From assembly GCF_007858185.1 (NCBI RefSeq), contig NZ_VFES01000005.1, forward strand, positions 186,001 to 250,000: a stretch of DNA of 64,000 bases, given 5' to 3'. The notes under the pieces were generated by a model. It was not told where the DNA came from and ran no database searches. It saw only the letters and a program-made list of their open reading frames with translations. Shown in pieces: positions 9,011 through 17,865 of the stretch. The position numbers and the translations under genes were made by a program. Position 1 is the stretch's first letter, and every line of letters starts with the position of its first letter. The stretch is from Pseudomonas grimontii. GTDB taxonomy: Bacteria; Pseudomonadota; Gammaproteobacteria; Pseudomonadales; Pseudomonadaceae.

Positions 9011-11232
9011 AGTACGACCTCCAGTTGATCGGGGCAGCGGTTGAGGAATCCGCGTTCGGCAGGGGTGAACCCAGGAGCCCAGCGCACGTTTGGAAAGGTC
9101 TGTAGCAGCATGCGAGCGCTGATCGTGATCTCCATACGTGCCAGCATCGATCCCAGACAGAAGTGGCGCCCCGCTCCGAAGGCGAAATGACTGCTCGCCT
9201 GTTCGGTGCGCGACATGTTGAAGGTGTCCGGGTCGGTGAATTGGTTCGGATCGCGGTTGGCCGAACCGATAAGACAGGCCAGGGTCGCGCCAGCAGGAAT
9301 CGTTCCCGATGGCAGCAGCAGCGACTCACGGGCTTCGCGAAGTACGAGTTGCAAAGGAGGGTTGCGTCGCAGGGTCTCGGCGAGCGCATTGTCCATCAGG
9401 TCTGGATTAGCCATCACCGCGTCTTTGACGCCAGGTTCGCTCAACAGGTTGACAATCAGATTCGCCAGGGCACCGTGACTGGTCTCGCTACCCGCAGTCA
9501 TCAGGATCGCGCAGTAGGACCGGACGAACGTCTCGGACAACGGTTGACCGTCAATCCTTGCCGCCAGAAGCTGCGAGATCAGGTCGTCTGAGGGCTCAGC
9601 ACGACGAGCGTCGATGTGCGGCTGGATGAAGTCGTAGAAACTGTCTCGGTTGGATAACCCGCCGGTCAACAGTGCCGGATCCTGTCGATAGTTGCCCATG
9701 TAAGCGAAGCCGATGGCACACCAACGCTTCAGCTGCTCCACCTCCTCGCGGGTTTCAGCCGGAAGACCCAGCGCACGGGCCATCACCCGCACCGGCAGCG
9801 CTGCGGTGAAATCGGCAATGAGGTCCACCTGGGGTCGCCCGTGCATCTGCGCCAGAAGGTCCGCGGTCACCGACGTGATGGATACTTCAAGCGCTGCCAG
9901 GGCCTTGCTGCGAAACGAAGGGCTAAGCAACGCACGGTGCTGCGCATGTTCACACCCGTCCATCGTGACAATAGTGTGTCCCAGCAGCGGCCCAATCTGC
10001 CAGGTGTAGTTGTTGTTGCTCGCCCCAGGATGGGTCAATGCGGCTTTGACATCCACATGCCGACTGACTAGCCACACATCGGTGGGCTCGTCATAAACGA
10101 TCGGCAGACTGGTACGTAACCGCTCATACAAGGGGTAAGGGTCGATTTCGAACTGCCGGGATTTAAGGGTCGGTGGAGTAAGTTTCAGGTCCACTTGCCG
10201 GTTGTCCTGTGCCGTGGAATCGGCGGCATGCAGGTGATAGCGAGAAACGCTCCGGTGCCAGTCGCCCGCCGCCCGGACAACCTGACGCAGCCGGTCCGGG
10301 TCGGTCGCGACGCACCGCCGGTGATTTGCATGCTGGGTGGCGACCGCCGTGAACTGCGCAACCGCCGTGTTCACCATTTGATGGGCGGATTCAATCGCGG
10401 CAGGCCAGTCCATGCCAGCGGTATCCGCGAGGATTGAAACCAGGTTGAAGCGTTCACCACACACCACATCTTTGGCAATCGAATGGATATCGTTCGTCCA
10501 GGCGATGATATCGGCGCCGTGTTCACGCAACGTGTTCCACCATGCGGTGTCCGCTGGATGCTCGTACGGGTCCAGACTTTCGGCCGCATCGATAAGATCA
10601 AAGAAGAACAGTGCGCCGAAAGCGTCCCGGCGCAACGGCAGGTACTCGGCCAATGTGAGCGCCTTGTCGGTTTCCCGCACACGAACCAGCGTCGCCTGCG
10701 CACGCAGATGTTGGATCAAATGTCGCACAAGCCTATGCCGCCATTGATCGCCCCCCAAACACCGGGTCTGAGGCCACAGATCGTCGACCAGAACAACGAG
10801 CATTGGGTCATCAAATCGGCTGATTTCACCTGATGAATCAGCATCGCCGCCTTCGGTCAACGCCTCTACTGCGATGATGAAACGATCCAACGCACCGTTT
10901 TCCGCCCAGGGTCCATCATCGATTCGGTCATCGAGAGTGAGCGCCCACAGATACCAGCACACCAGAATCTCGGCTTGGGGCGTGGGCGCCCTCCCGCACA
11001 GCGCAACGCCCAGTTCGAGCAGCGCGGTGGTGCTCAACCGATGTGCACCACGGCGTCCGATCAAGCCGTAGCGCTGCGCCCAAGCGAGCGCATGCGTGCG
11101 CAACCGCTCACTGTCGGAACGCGGTGGCGGACCGGCGAAAGGAAGCCGGATCTCGGGAATAACCAGCTGTGTCGTCGGTAAATGACCGCCGTAGGGGGTG
11201 CCGGGAGCACCTTCCCGGAGTTCCGCTGCCAT
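9007..11232 (-). CDS. Terpene cyclase-cytochrome P450 fusion
   Basis: The 741-residue protein joins two enzymes. Residues about 1-340 form a class I terpene cyclase: the metal-binding aspartates are D101-D102-R-I-D105-D106, the second metal site is N247-D-I-H-S251-x3-D255 (canonical N/S/E with Asp for Glu), and an RY pair sits at 331-332 (WHRSVSRY). After a short linker, residues about 358-741 form a soluble bacterial P450: I-helix TAGSETS (579-585), ExxR at E619-R622, and heme loop FAFGAGRHFCLG with Cys692. The predicted product is a cyclised terpene oxidised by the same polypeptide. No redox partner is nearby. GAGGA lies 6 bases before the ATG at 11232. Both halves keep their catalytic residues in one uninterrupted frame, so this is not a broken pair. 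Related single-domain cyclases include 2-methylisoborneol-type synthases. Confidence 0.9.
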   Translation of the reverse strand: MAAELREGAPGTPYGGHLPTTQLVIPEIRLPFAGPPPRSDSERLRTHALAWAQRYGLIGRRGAHRLSTTALLELGVALCGRAPTPQAEILVCWYLWALTLDDRIDDGPWAENGALDRFIIAVEALTEGGDADSSGEISRFDDPMLVVLVDDLWPQTRCLGGDQWRHRLVRHLIQHLRAQATLVRVRETDKALTLAEYLPLRRDAFGALFFFDLIDAAESLDPYEHPADTAWWNTLREHGADIIAWTNDIHSIAKDVVCGERFNLVSILADTAGMDWPAAIESAHQMVNTAVAQFTAVATQHANHRRCVATDPDRLRQVVRAAGDWHRSVSRYHLHAADSTAQDNRQVDLKLTPPTLKSRQFEIDPYPLYERLRTSLPIVYDEPTDVWLVSRHVDVKAALTHPGASNNNYTWQIGPLLGHTIVTMDGCEHAQHRALLSPSFRSKALAALEVSITSVTADLLAQMHGRPQVDLIADFTAALPVRVMARALGLPAETREEVEQLKRWCAIGFAYMGNYRQDPALLTGGLSNRDSFYDFIQPHIDARRAEPSDDLISQLLAARIDGQPLSETFVRSYCAILMTAGSETSHGALANLIVNLLSEPGVKDAVMANPDLMDNALAETLRRNPPLQLVLREARESLLLPSGTIPAGATLACLIGSANRDPNQFTDPDTFNMSRTEQASSHFAFGAGRHFCLGSMLARMEITISARMLLQTFPNVRWAPGFTPAERGFLNRCPDQLEVVL

Positions 11233-11613
11233 GATGTGTCCTCTTCTGTAAGAGATACTTGGCGGCTATTGCCAAGCCGCGTAGCCGGTGAAATCACCGG
11301 GAGCATTTTCCCAGCCGGCCCGATCTTGCTCGAAGTTCACATCCTGAGAAATGAGAATTGTCGGAATTTGCCCCAGAAAAACCCCCGCATAGTGGACAGG
11401 TGTATTGGTCCCTCATCCATGCGGATTAGATACGTGCATTGACTCAAAATATACTGTCATTTCTTACAGGTATAGACGAGTCAGCTCGGCAGGAAAGCAG
11501 TGATTGGTAATCACCGCTTTTTGAACTGCTCTGGTGAATAGGTTGGCAACTGCGTATGACGAATCGGCTTTCGATGGGTAAGGTGAAGCGACCTTCCCTG
11601 TCAGGAGCATCAC
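11233..11613. other. Intergenic region upstream of the terpenoid operon and racemase
   Basis: This 381-base stretch separates the leftward terpenoid operon from the rightward racemase and is visibly richer in A and T than its surroundings. It must carry both promoters. Apart from the inverted repeat at 11258-11276 I see no gene, terminator or strong promoter match. Confidence 0.4.
11258..11276. promoter_or_regulatory. Inverted repeat before the cyclase-P450 gene (possible operator)
   Basis: CTTGGC-N7-GCCAAG is a perfect 6-bp inverted repeat 26 bases upstream of the cyclase-P450 start codon, where it could bind a dimeric regulator or form a 5' UTR hairpin. No regulator gene lies in the cluster. 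The assignment rests only on position and symmetry. Confidence 0.3.
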
Positions 11614-12306
11614 ATGCGCACCATCGGCCTTATCGGCGGCATGAGCTGGGAGTCCAGCGCCGAGTACTACCGCATCATCAACCAGCGTGTGCGTGACCAG
11701 CTCGGCCCCCTGCGCTCGGCACAAGTGTTGATGTACAGCGTGGACTTCGGCCCGGTGGAACAGGCCCAGCACGCCGGGCGTTGGGATGACGCCGCGCTGA
11801 TCCTGGAAGACGCTGCGCGCCGTTTGCAGGCGGGTGGCGCCGAGTGCGTGGTGCTGTGTACCAACACCATGCATTTGGTGGCGCCGCGTATCGAGGCGGC
11901 GGTGTCGATTCCCTTCCTGCATATCGCCGATGCGGCCGCTGCGGCGGCGGTGGCAGCCGGCACCCTGACGGTCGGCTTGCTCGGCACCGCGTTCACCATG
12001 GAGCAGGATTTTCTCACGTCACGCCTGGCCGCCCAGGGCCTCACCGTGCTGGTGCCGGACGCAGACGAGCGCCGCGCCGTGCACCGGATCATCTATGAGG
12101 AGTTGTGCGTCGGCGTGATCAGCGAGGCGTCACGCCAGGTCTACCTGCGGGTCATCGACGCCCTGGCCGCGCGGGGTGCCCAGGCGGTCATCCTCGGTTG
12201 CACGGAAATCAGCCTGTTGGTCAAGCCCGAACACAGCGACCTGCCGCTGCTGGACACCACCGAGCTGCATGCGCAGGCTGCGGTGGCGTTTGCGCTGGAG
12301 GATTAA
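11614..12306 (+). CDS. Aspartate/glutamate racemase family protein
   Basis: The 230-residue protein belongs to the PLP-independent Asp/Glu racemase family, which uses two cysteines as acid and base. Both are present: C82 in VVLCTNTMH and C196 in VILGCTEIS, in two similar half-domains. The N-terminus (TIGLIGGMSWESSAEYYR) is typical of the aspartate racemase branch. It probably interconverts D- and L-aspartate or a similar amino acid in the cytoplasm. CAGGAG lies about 7 bases before the ATG. Its stop overlaps that of the convergent acetyltransferase (TTAA at 12303-12306). Confidence 0.87.
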   Translation: MRTIGLIGGMSWESSAEYYRIINQRVRDQLGPLRSAQVLMYSVDFGPVEQAQHAGRWDDAALILEDAARRLQAGGAECVVLCTNTMHLVAPRIEAAVSIPFLHIADAAAAAAVAAGTLTVGLLGTAFTMEQDFLTSRLAAQGLTVLVPDADERRAVHRIIYEELCVGVISEASRQVYLRVIDALAARGAQAVILGCTEISLLVKPEHSDLPLLDTTELHAQAAVAFALED

Positions 12307-12815
12307 GCCGACTTGCGCAGACGCGCCATGCTCAGGGTGTCGACGAACACCCCGTCGCGCAGGGCGTAGTCACGCAAGCACCCTTCAACCTCGAAGCCGA
12401 ACTTGCGGTACAGGTGGTGCGCGGCTTCGTTGTCGGCGTACACCGTGAGTTCCACCCGGTGCAGGTTCATCCAGTTGTCGGCCACGTCCAGCGCGGCCGT
12501 CAACAGCCGCGAGCCCACGCCCTTCCCCTGCCAGGCCGTCGCCACGCCCATGCCGAACGAACCGACATGGGCCTGGCGCACACGCAGGTACTGTTCCAGG
12601 CCCAGTTGGCCGATCACCTCACCGCCGTGCACCGCCACCAGTTGCAGGCGCCGCTCGTTGTCCATCACCAGGCGTTTGCGCCAGGCCTCGATCGACTGGA
12701 ACGGCATCTGCAGCACCTGCCGGCACACAGCCGGTTCGTTATAGAGCGCCGCGACACCTTCAAGGTGGGCTTCGGTAAAGCGCTGGATCACGATGTGGGG
12801 TTCAGGCGTGTGCAT
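12303..12815 (-). CDS. GNAT family N-acetyltransferase
   Basis: The 170-residue protein shows the GNAT fold. The acetyl-CoA pyrophosphate loop is MGVATAWQGKGVGSRLL (Q-x-x-G-x-G), followed by VELTVYADNEAAHHLYRKFG and the closing strand GFEVEGCLRDYALRDG. The last motifs resemble the RimJ/RimL-like and spermidine/diamine-like group, but the substrate cannot be told from sequence. The stop overlaps the racemase stop on the other strand by four bases. Confidence 0.85.
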   Translation of the reverse strand: MHTPEPHIVIQRFTEAHLEGVAALYNEPAVCRQVLQMPFQSIEAWRKRLVMDNERRLQLVAVHGGEVIGQLGLEQYLRVRQAHVGSFGMGVATAWQGKGVGSRLLTAALDVADNWMNLHRVELTVYADNEAAHHLYRKFGFEVEGCLRDYALRDGVFVDTLSMARLRKSA

Positions 12816-12876
12816 TGCGTTTCATCCTTTGAAAAACAAGTGGCCGGCCAGTGTAGAGGCCATGCCCGCCTCCTGG

Positions 12877-13941
12877 CTAGGGTGCCGGCGCGGTCGTCCA
12901 CAAAGACGGCCAATCGCCATAACCCACGCCCGTGCAGCGCGGCATCACATGAAACTCACTGAGCTGGAACGCCTTGCCGTCAAACACCCAGACGCCACCG
13001 CCGCCACAGTCACCGATCCCGCGCTGCTTGTAGAAATAACTCAGGGTGCCGGTGGCTTCGTCATACCCCACCGAGCCTTGCAGCGCCGCGCCGTCCAACG
13101 GCAAGGGCTCAAGCTCCAGCGGCGTTTGCGCATAGGGCGCCTGACGCTGGCGACTGACCACGTCGAACTCACAGTTGTAGGCTGCGCAGTCGTAACGCAC
13201 CACCGTCATCGCCTGTTGCGCCGTCAGCGCCCCGGCCTTTGCCTCGGGCTCCCCCTCCTCCGGCGTGACGGCCTGCAATGCAGCGGCCACCAGGCCCGCC
13301 TGTTCTTGCGGGGTCAGCGTTGGCGGCGCAGGGAACTTGCGCAACACTGGCGTCGGCAAGCGTCGCGGCACCTCACTGGCCGGAGCTTTTCCGGGGCGTG
13401 CCAGGGCCGTCACGTTATCCACCCGCCCCTGCACCGCATCCATCAACAGCAGCGAAGCGCTCAGGCCGCTCAGCGACACGTGCGCCTGCTCATCGCCCGG
13501 CAATTGCAAGCGCTGGCCATTGCGCAAACGCTGCAACCAGCGCCGCGCCGCTGCGTCCTCGATCACGCCGTAAGACTGCACCTCGGGATCGCCGCCCTGA
13601 TCGTCCAGCTCGACGTGCAGATCCCGCGTCAACTCCAGGCCCAGCGGTTGACCGTCCAACAGCAAGGTCGACAGGTCCAACGCCTCGCCGCGATGATCGA
13701 AGCGCAGGCGCAGGTACCCTTCAGGCCCGGCCTGGTGCCAGACATGCAAGGTCAGGGAGCTGTAGTCTTCTTCATCAACGCCACTGGGCGCGCTCAGGGC
13801 ATGGCAATTGCGCAGGTTGTCGCAACCGGTGACCCAGTTCTTGATTTCCCGTAACAGCGGCACGGTTTCAGCAGGCGGTTGAGCGAAGGCAGGAGTGGCG
13901 GTGCCGGTCAGCAGCAGAGCCAAGAGTATGGGGCGTCGCAT
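12877..13941 (-). CDS. DUF1176 domain exported protein
   Basis: The 354-residue protein starts with a Sec signal peptide (MRRPILLALLLTGTATPAFA) and should be periplasmic. The body (EIKNWVTGCDNLRNCHAL near residue 25 and the C-terminal VWVFDGKAFQLSEFHVMPRC) matches DUF1176, a proteobacterial family of unknown function. The cysteines (TGCDNLRNC, DCAAYNCEFD, CGGG, PRC) suggest disulfides. The ORF extends upstream to 14031, but the signal peptide and a GGAG site set the start at 13941. Confidence 0.8.
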   Translation of the reverse strand: MRRPILLALLLTGTATPAFAQPPAETVPLLREIKNWVTGCDNLRNCHALSAPSGVDEEDYSSLTLHVWHQAGPEGYLRLRFDHRGEALDLSTLLLDGQPLGLELTRDLHVELDDQGGDPEVQSYGVIEDAAARRWLQRLRNGQRLQLPGDEQAHVSLSGLSASLLLMDAVQGRVDNVTALARPGKAPASEVPRRLPTPVLRKFPAPPTLTPQEQAGLVAAALQAVTPEEGEPEAKAGALTAQQAMTVVRYDCAAYNCEFDVVSRQRQAPYAQTPLELEPLPLDGAALQGSVGYDEATGTLSYFYKQRGIGDCGGGGVWVFDGKAFQLSEFHVMPRCTGVGYGDWPSLWTTAPAP

Positions 13942-13996
13942 GGGGACTCTCCGTGTCGAAAAAAGGCGCGGATTGTCCCATGTTCGGCGTGGGGCG

Positions 13997-15136
13997 TCAG
14001 CGCTTGGCAGCGACGCGCCACACCCGCGCAATATCCGCCGCGCGTTCGCGCAGCAAACGTGGTGCCTCGCTGCAGGCCTGTTCCAGGCTCATCGGACCAG
14101 ACGGCACGGCAAACGCTGCATCCACGCCATGGGCATACATCTGTTCGTAGCCGTCGCCCAGGGTGCCGGCGATGACGATCACCGGGACGCCGTGTTGCTG
14201 GGCGATTCGGGCCACGCCGAAGGGGGTTTTGCCGCGCAGGGTCTGGGCGTCGAAGCGGCCTTCGCCGGTGATGACCAGGTCGGCACCGCGTATGGCCTCG
14301 TCAAGTCCCACCAGTTCGGCGACGACTTCCACGCCCGCGCGGAACTGCGCGCCGAGGAACGCCTTGGCGGCAAACCCCAGGCCGCCGGCGGCGCCGCTGC
14401 CGGGTTCGTCGCGCACGTCCTTGGGCAGGACGTTGGCGCAGTGATCGGCGAAGTGGCCGAGGGCAGCGTCCAGTTGTTGCACCTGCTCGGGGTTGGCGCC
14501 TTTTTGCGGGCCGAAAATCGCCGAGGCGCCGTGGGGGCCGCACAGCGGGTTGTTCACATCGGCGGCGATTTCAACGCGTACCTGGGCCAGGCGCGGGTCG
14601 AGTTGTTCCAGGTTGATATGCGCCAGCCGTGACAAGGCCAGGCCTCCGGGTGGCAAAGCCTGTTCCGCGGCGTCGAACAGTTGCACGCCGAGGGCCTGCA
14701 TCGCCCCCGCGCCGCCGTCGTTGGTGGCGCTGCCGCCAATCGCCAGAATGATGCGCTGGGCACCCAGGTCCAGGGCCGCGCGAATCAGCTCGCCGGTGCC
14801 GTAGGTGCTGCTGGTGCACGCATCGCGCTGGCCTGGCGCTACCAATTGCAAGCCGCTGGCTTCGGCCATTTCGATGATCGCGGTGTGGCTGTCGGCCAGC
14901 CAGCCCCAACGTGCTTCAACCGTAGCGCCCAGAGGCCCACGCACCGCCTCGCGGCGCAGTTGGCCGTTACAGGCGGCGAGCACGGAGTCCACCGTGCCTT
15001 CACCACCGTCCGCCATCGGGCACTGGATCACCTGTGCATCCGGCCAGACTTGCGCCAACCCTGCGGCAATGGCCTGGGCGACGCCCTCGGCACTCTGGCT
15101 GTCCTTGAACGAGTCAGGGGCGATGATGATTTTCAT
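13997..15136 (-). CDS. Glycerate kinase (GarK/GlxK family)
   Basis: The 379-residue enzyme phosphorylates D-glycerate, the last step of glucarate/galactarate or glyoxylate breakdown into glycolysis. The family signature is strong: MKIIIAPDSFKDSQSAEGVA at the N-terminus, CPMADGGEGTVDS, LAIGGSATNDGGAGAMQALG, and the C-terminal VITGEGRFDAQTLRGKTPFG. A GGAG site upstream supports the ATG at 15136; the longer ORF to 15286 overlaps the regulator gene and is not needed. It lies on the same strand just downstream of the CdaR-type regulator, with a matching permease diverging, so it belongs to a sugar-diacid/glycerate use module. Confidence 0.92.
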   Translation of the reverse strand: MKIIIAPDSFKDSQSAEGVAQAIAAGLAQVWPDAQVIQCPMADGGEGTVDSVLAACNGQLRREAVRGPLGATVEARWGWLADSHTAIIEMAEASGLQLVAPGQRDACTSSTYGTGELIRAALDLGAQRIILAIGGSATNDGGAGAMQALGVQLFDAAEQALPPGGLALSRLAHINLEQLDPRLAQVRVEIAADVNNPLCGPHGASAIFGPQKGANPEQVQQLDAALGHFADHCANVLPKDVRDEPGSGAAGGLGFAAKAFLGAQFRAGVEVVAELVGLDEAIRGADLVITGEGRFDAQTLRGKTPFGVARIAQQHGVPVIVIAGTLGDGYEQMYAHGVDAAFAVPSGPMSLEQACSEAPRLLRERAADIARVWRVAAKR

Positions 15137-15227
15137 GGGCTTTCTCCGGGTTTTATGACGCCCATGCTGCCAGTTGGCACCGCCGATGACGCCGGTCCGA
15201 TGCACAAGTACGGGTAAGGTTTGTTGT

Positions 15228-16334
15228 TCATTCCGACAAAGCCTGGGGCAACAGCTGCACGCCGAGGTACAGCGCCAGCATGCCATCCAGGGTCAGCGGG
15301 TCGACGCCGCTGAGTTCGGCGATGCGCTCCATACGATAACGCAGGCTGTTGCGGTGAATGCCGAGGGCGTCGGCACAGGCCTGGCTTTGCCCGTCGTGTT
15401 CACACCAACTGCGCAGCGTGGCCAGGAGTTGGCCGTTACCGTCCTTGGCCAGCACCTTGCGCAATGGGTTGAGCAACTCGTCGAGGGCATCGTCGTTGCG
15501 ATGACGCCAGAGCATCACCGGCAGGCGGTAGCGGTTGAGGGTCAACAGCCGCGACTGCGGCAGCACATCGCGACCGTAGGCCAGCAAGTCACCGACGCGA
15601 CGATAGCAACGGCGCAATCCGGCCAGGCCATCCGCCTGCCCGCCGACCGCCACCCGCAGGATATTCCAGCCCAGGCCCTGGAGCTTTTCCAGCAGCCGTG
15701 GATTGTCCACCTGGTGCGTCGCCGGTCGGCACCACAGCAGCGAGAACTGCGCGGAGCTCACGCACCAACTGTCCGGATAGCGCGAGGTCAGCCAGGTGTT
15801 CAAGGCCTCAGCCGATTGGCCTGGCCCCAGTTCGAACAGGTACGGCGTGCGTGCCAGCTGCGGCTTGAGGCCCAATTGCTGGGCTTCATCGACCAGGCGT
15901 GGTGAGTCGCCGCTGTCGGCGAGGAGCAACGCCAACAGATCATCACAGCGCTGGCGTCGCCATTGCTGCTCGGCTTGCTGGTGGCGATGGCTGACGAGCA
16001 TTTCGGCGGTCATGCGCACCAGTTCCGCATAGGTGCGCAACAGCTCGGGCTCGCCGGTGATGCCCAGCACGCCAATCAAGCGCTGATCGTGCATCAGCGG
16101 CAGGTTGATGCCCGGCTGTACGCCCTTGAGGTGCTTGGCGGTCTGCCCGTCGATTTCGACCACGCGACCATTGGCCAACACCAATTGTGCGCCTTCGTGG
16201 CGGGTATTGACTCGCTCGGGCTCACCGCTGCCGAGGATCAGGCCCTGACTGTCCATGACATTGACGTTGTAGGGCAGGATTGCCATGGTCCTATCGACAA
16301 TATCCTGCGCCAGGTCATGATCCAGCTCGAACAT
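15228..16334 (-). CDS. cdaR: CdaR-type sugar diacid regulator
   Basis: The 368-residue regulator has the N-terminal diacid-recognition domain (residues 1-135: LAQDIVDRTMAILPYNVNVM, GINLPLMHDQRLIGVLGITG) and the C-terminal PucR-type helix-turn-helix (CADALGIHRNSLRYRMERIA). The E. coli homologue activates galactarate, glucarate and glycerate genes. The start at 16334 follows AAGGAGA about 8 bases upstream; starts further out lack such a site. It diverges from an ACS-family permease gene, with the shared promoter region between 16335 and 16506, and sits upstream of glycerate kinase. Confidence 0.9.
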   Translation of the reverse strand: MFELDHDLAQDIVDRTMAILPYNVNVMDSQGLILGSGEPERVNTRHEGAQLVLANGRVVEIDGQTAKHLKGVQPGINLPLMHDQRLIGVLGITGEPELLRTYAELVRMTAEMLVSHRHQQAEQQWRRQRCDDLLALLLADSGDSPRLVDEAQQLGLKPQLARTPYLFELGPGQSAEALNTWLTSRYPDSWCVSSAQFSLLWCRPATHQVDNPRLLEKLQGLGWNILRVAVGGQADGLAGLRRCYRRVGDLLAYGRDVLPQSRLLTLNRYRLPVMLWRHRNDDALDELLNPLRKVLAKDGNGQLLATLRSWCEHDGQSQACADALGIHRNSLRYRMERIAELSGVDPLTLDGMLALYLGVQLLPQALSE

Positions 16335-16506
16335 GCGGCCGTCTCCTTGAAAGAAGCCCTTAAAAGCGTGGTTGTTCATCGGCACAGCGCAACGTATGCA
16401 TCACTGTGCGCAAGCACAAAGACAGCACCCCGCCACGTGGCCGAGACTCGTTGGGCGATCAACGTTACCCTCGCATCGCAAAAAATCATAATAAAGAGAG
16501 ATTCCC

Positions 16507-17817
16507 ATGTCACAGAGCGCCGCTGTCACACTGGCCACCGATGACGATAAAAACGCCATCTACAAGCGCGTTACCCTGCGCTTGATCCCCTTCATTTTCA
16601 TCTGCTATCTGTTCAACTACCTCGACCGGGTCAACGTTGGCTTTGCCAAGTTGCAGATGCTCGATGCGCTGAAATTCAGCGAAACCGTGTACGGCCTGGG
16701 TGCCGGGATCTTCTTTATCGGCTACGTGCTGTGTGGCGTGCCGAGCAACCTGGCGCTGACCAAGTTCGGTCCACGGCGCTGGATTGCGTTGATGATGATC
16801 GTCTGGGGCACACTGTCCACCTGCCTGCTGTTCGTCACCACGCCGACGCACTTCTACACCTTGCGCCTGTTTACCGGTGCGGCCGAAGCCGGCTTCTTCC
16901 CCGGAGTGGTGCTGTACCTCTCGCAGTGGTTCCCGACGTTCCGCCGTGGGCGGATCATGGCGCTGTTCATGTCGGCAATCCCGGTATCCGGTTTGCTCGG
17001 CAGCCCGTTTTCCGGCTGGATCCTCAACCACTTCGCCGCCGGCCAGGGCGGCTTGGCCGGCTGGCAGTGGATGTTCCTGCTGCAAGGCATCCCGACCGTG
17101 ATCCTCGGCGCCCTCGCCTACTTCCTGCTCAGCGACAGCTTTGCCCACGCCAAGTGGCTCAAGCCCCACGAGCGCGCAGTGCTGGAAGCCGACCAGGCCA
17201 CCGACCTGGCGAACAAGCCGAAAACCACCACCGATTCACTCGGCGAAGTGTTCAAGAACCCGGCGATCTGGGCGTTCGGCCTGATCTACTTCTGCATCCA
17301 GAGCGGCGTGTACGCCATCAACTTCTGGCTGCCATCGATCATCAAGAACCTGGGCTTCAGCGATAACCTGGTGATCGGCTGGCTCAGTGCGATTCCGTAT
17401 CTGCTGGCCGCCGTCTTCATGTTGCTGGTAGGCCGCTCGGCGGACTTGCGCAAGGAGCGTCGCTGGCATCTGGTCGTGCCGATGTTGATGGGCGCTATCG
17501 GCCTGGTGATCGCCGTGAACTTCGCCACCACGCCAGCGATTGCCATCCTCGGCCTGACCATCGCCACCATGGGCGCCCTCACCGGCCTGCCGATGTTCTG
17601 GCCGGTACCGACCGCCATGCTCAGCGCAGGCGCAGCGGCCGGTGGCCTGGCGCTGATCAACTCCATGGGCCAGATGGCCGGCTTTCTCAGCCCGTATATC
17701 GTCGGTTTTGTGAAGGACGCCACCGGCTCCACGGATGTGGCGCTGTACCTGCTGGCGGCGGTGATTGTGGCGGGTAGTGTGTTGGCGTTGCGGATGACAC
17801 GGACCTTGAAGGTATAA
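16507..17817 (+). CDS. MFS permease, anion:cation symporter family
   Basis: The 436-residue protein has about 12 membrane helices. The ACS-family signatures are present: NYLDRVNVGFAKLQM in helix 1 and the R-rich loop FGPRRWIALMMIVWG. It probably takes up a sugar acid such as glucarate, galactarate or glycerate with protons. The substrate is inferred from the divergent cdaR and the glycerate kinase, not from the protein itself. Transcription ends at the palindromic hairpin 10 bases after the stop. Confidence 0.87.
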   Translation: MSQSAAVTLATDDDKNAIYKRVTLRLIPFIFICYLFNYLDRVNVGFAKLQMLDALKFSETVYGLGAGIFFIGYVLCGVPSNLALTKFGPRRWIALMMIVWGTLSTCLLFVTTPTHFYTLRLFTGAAEAGFFPGVVLYLSQWFPTFRRGRIMALFMSAIPVSGLLGSPFSGWILNHFAAGQGGLAGWQWMFLLQGIPTVILGALAYFLLSDSFAHAKWLKPHERAVLEADQATDLANKPKTTTDSLGEVFKNPAIWAFGLIYFCIQSGVYAINFWLPSIIKNLGFSDNLVIGWLSAIPYLLAAVFMLLVGRSADLRKERRWHLVVPMLMGAIGLVIAVNFATTPAIAILGLTIATMGALTGLPMFWPVPTAMLSAGAAAGGLALINSMGQMAGFLSPYIVGFVKDATGSTDVALYLLAAVIVAGSVLALRMTRTLKV

Positions 17818-17826
17818 CGCATTGCA

Positions 17827-17853
17827 TGTGGGAGCGGGCTTGCCGCTCCCACA
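17827..17853. repeat. REP-type palindrome acting as bidirectional terminator
   Basis: TGTGGGAGCGG-GCTTG-CCGCTCCCACA is a perfect 11-bp stem with a 5-base loop between two convergent genes. The sequence matches the common Pseudomonas REP core (GTGGGAGCGGGCTTGC), which occurs in many copies between genes in P. fluorescens genomes and is mobilised by RAYT transposases. It could also stop transcription from both sides. Confidence 0.8.
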
Positions 17854-17865
17854 TTTAGTCCGCGT

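Noticed and set aside
12105-12962. A 285-residue plus-strand frame across the racemase end and the acetyltransferase
   Set aside because: It runs out of frame through two genes with clear families and contains no motif; a high-GC shadow.
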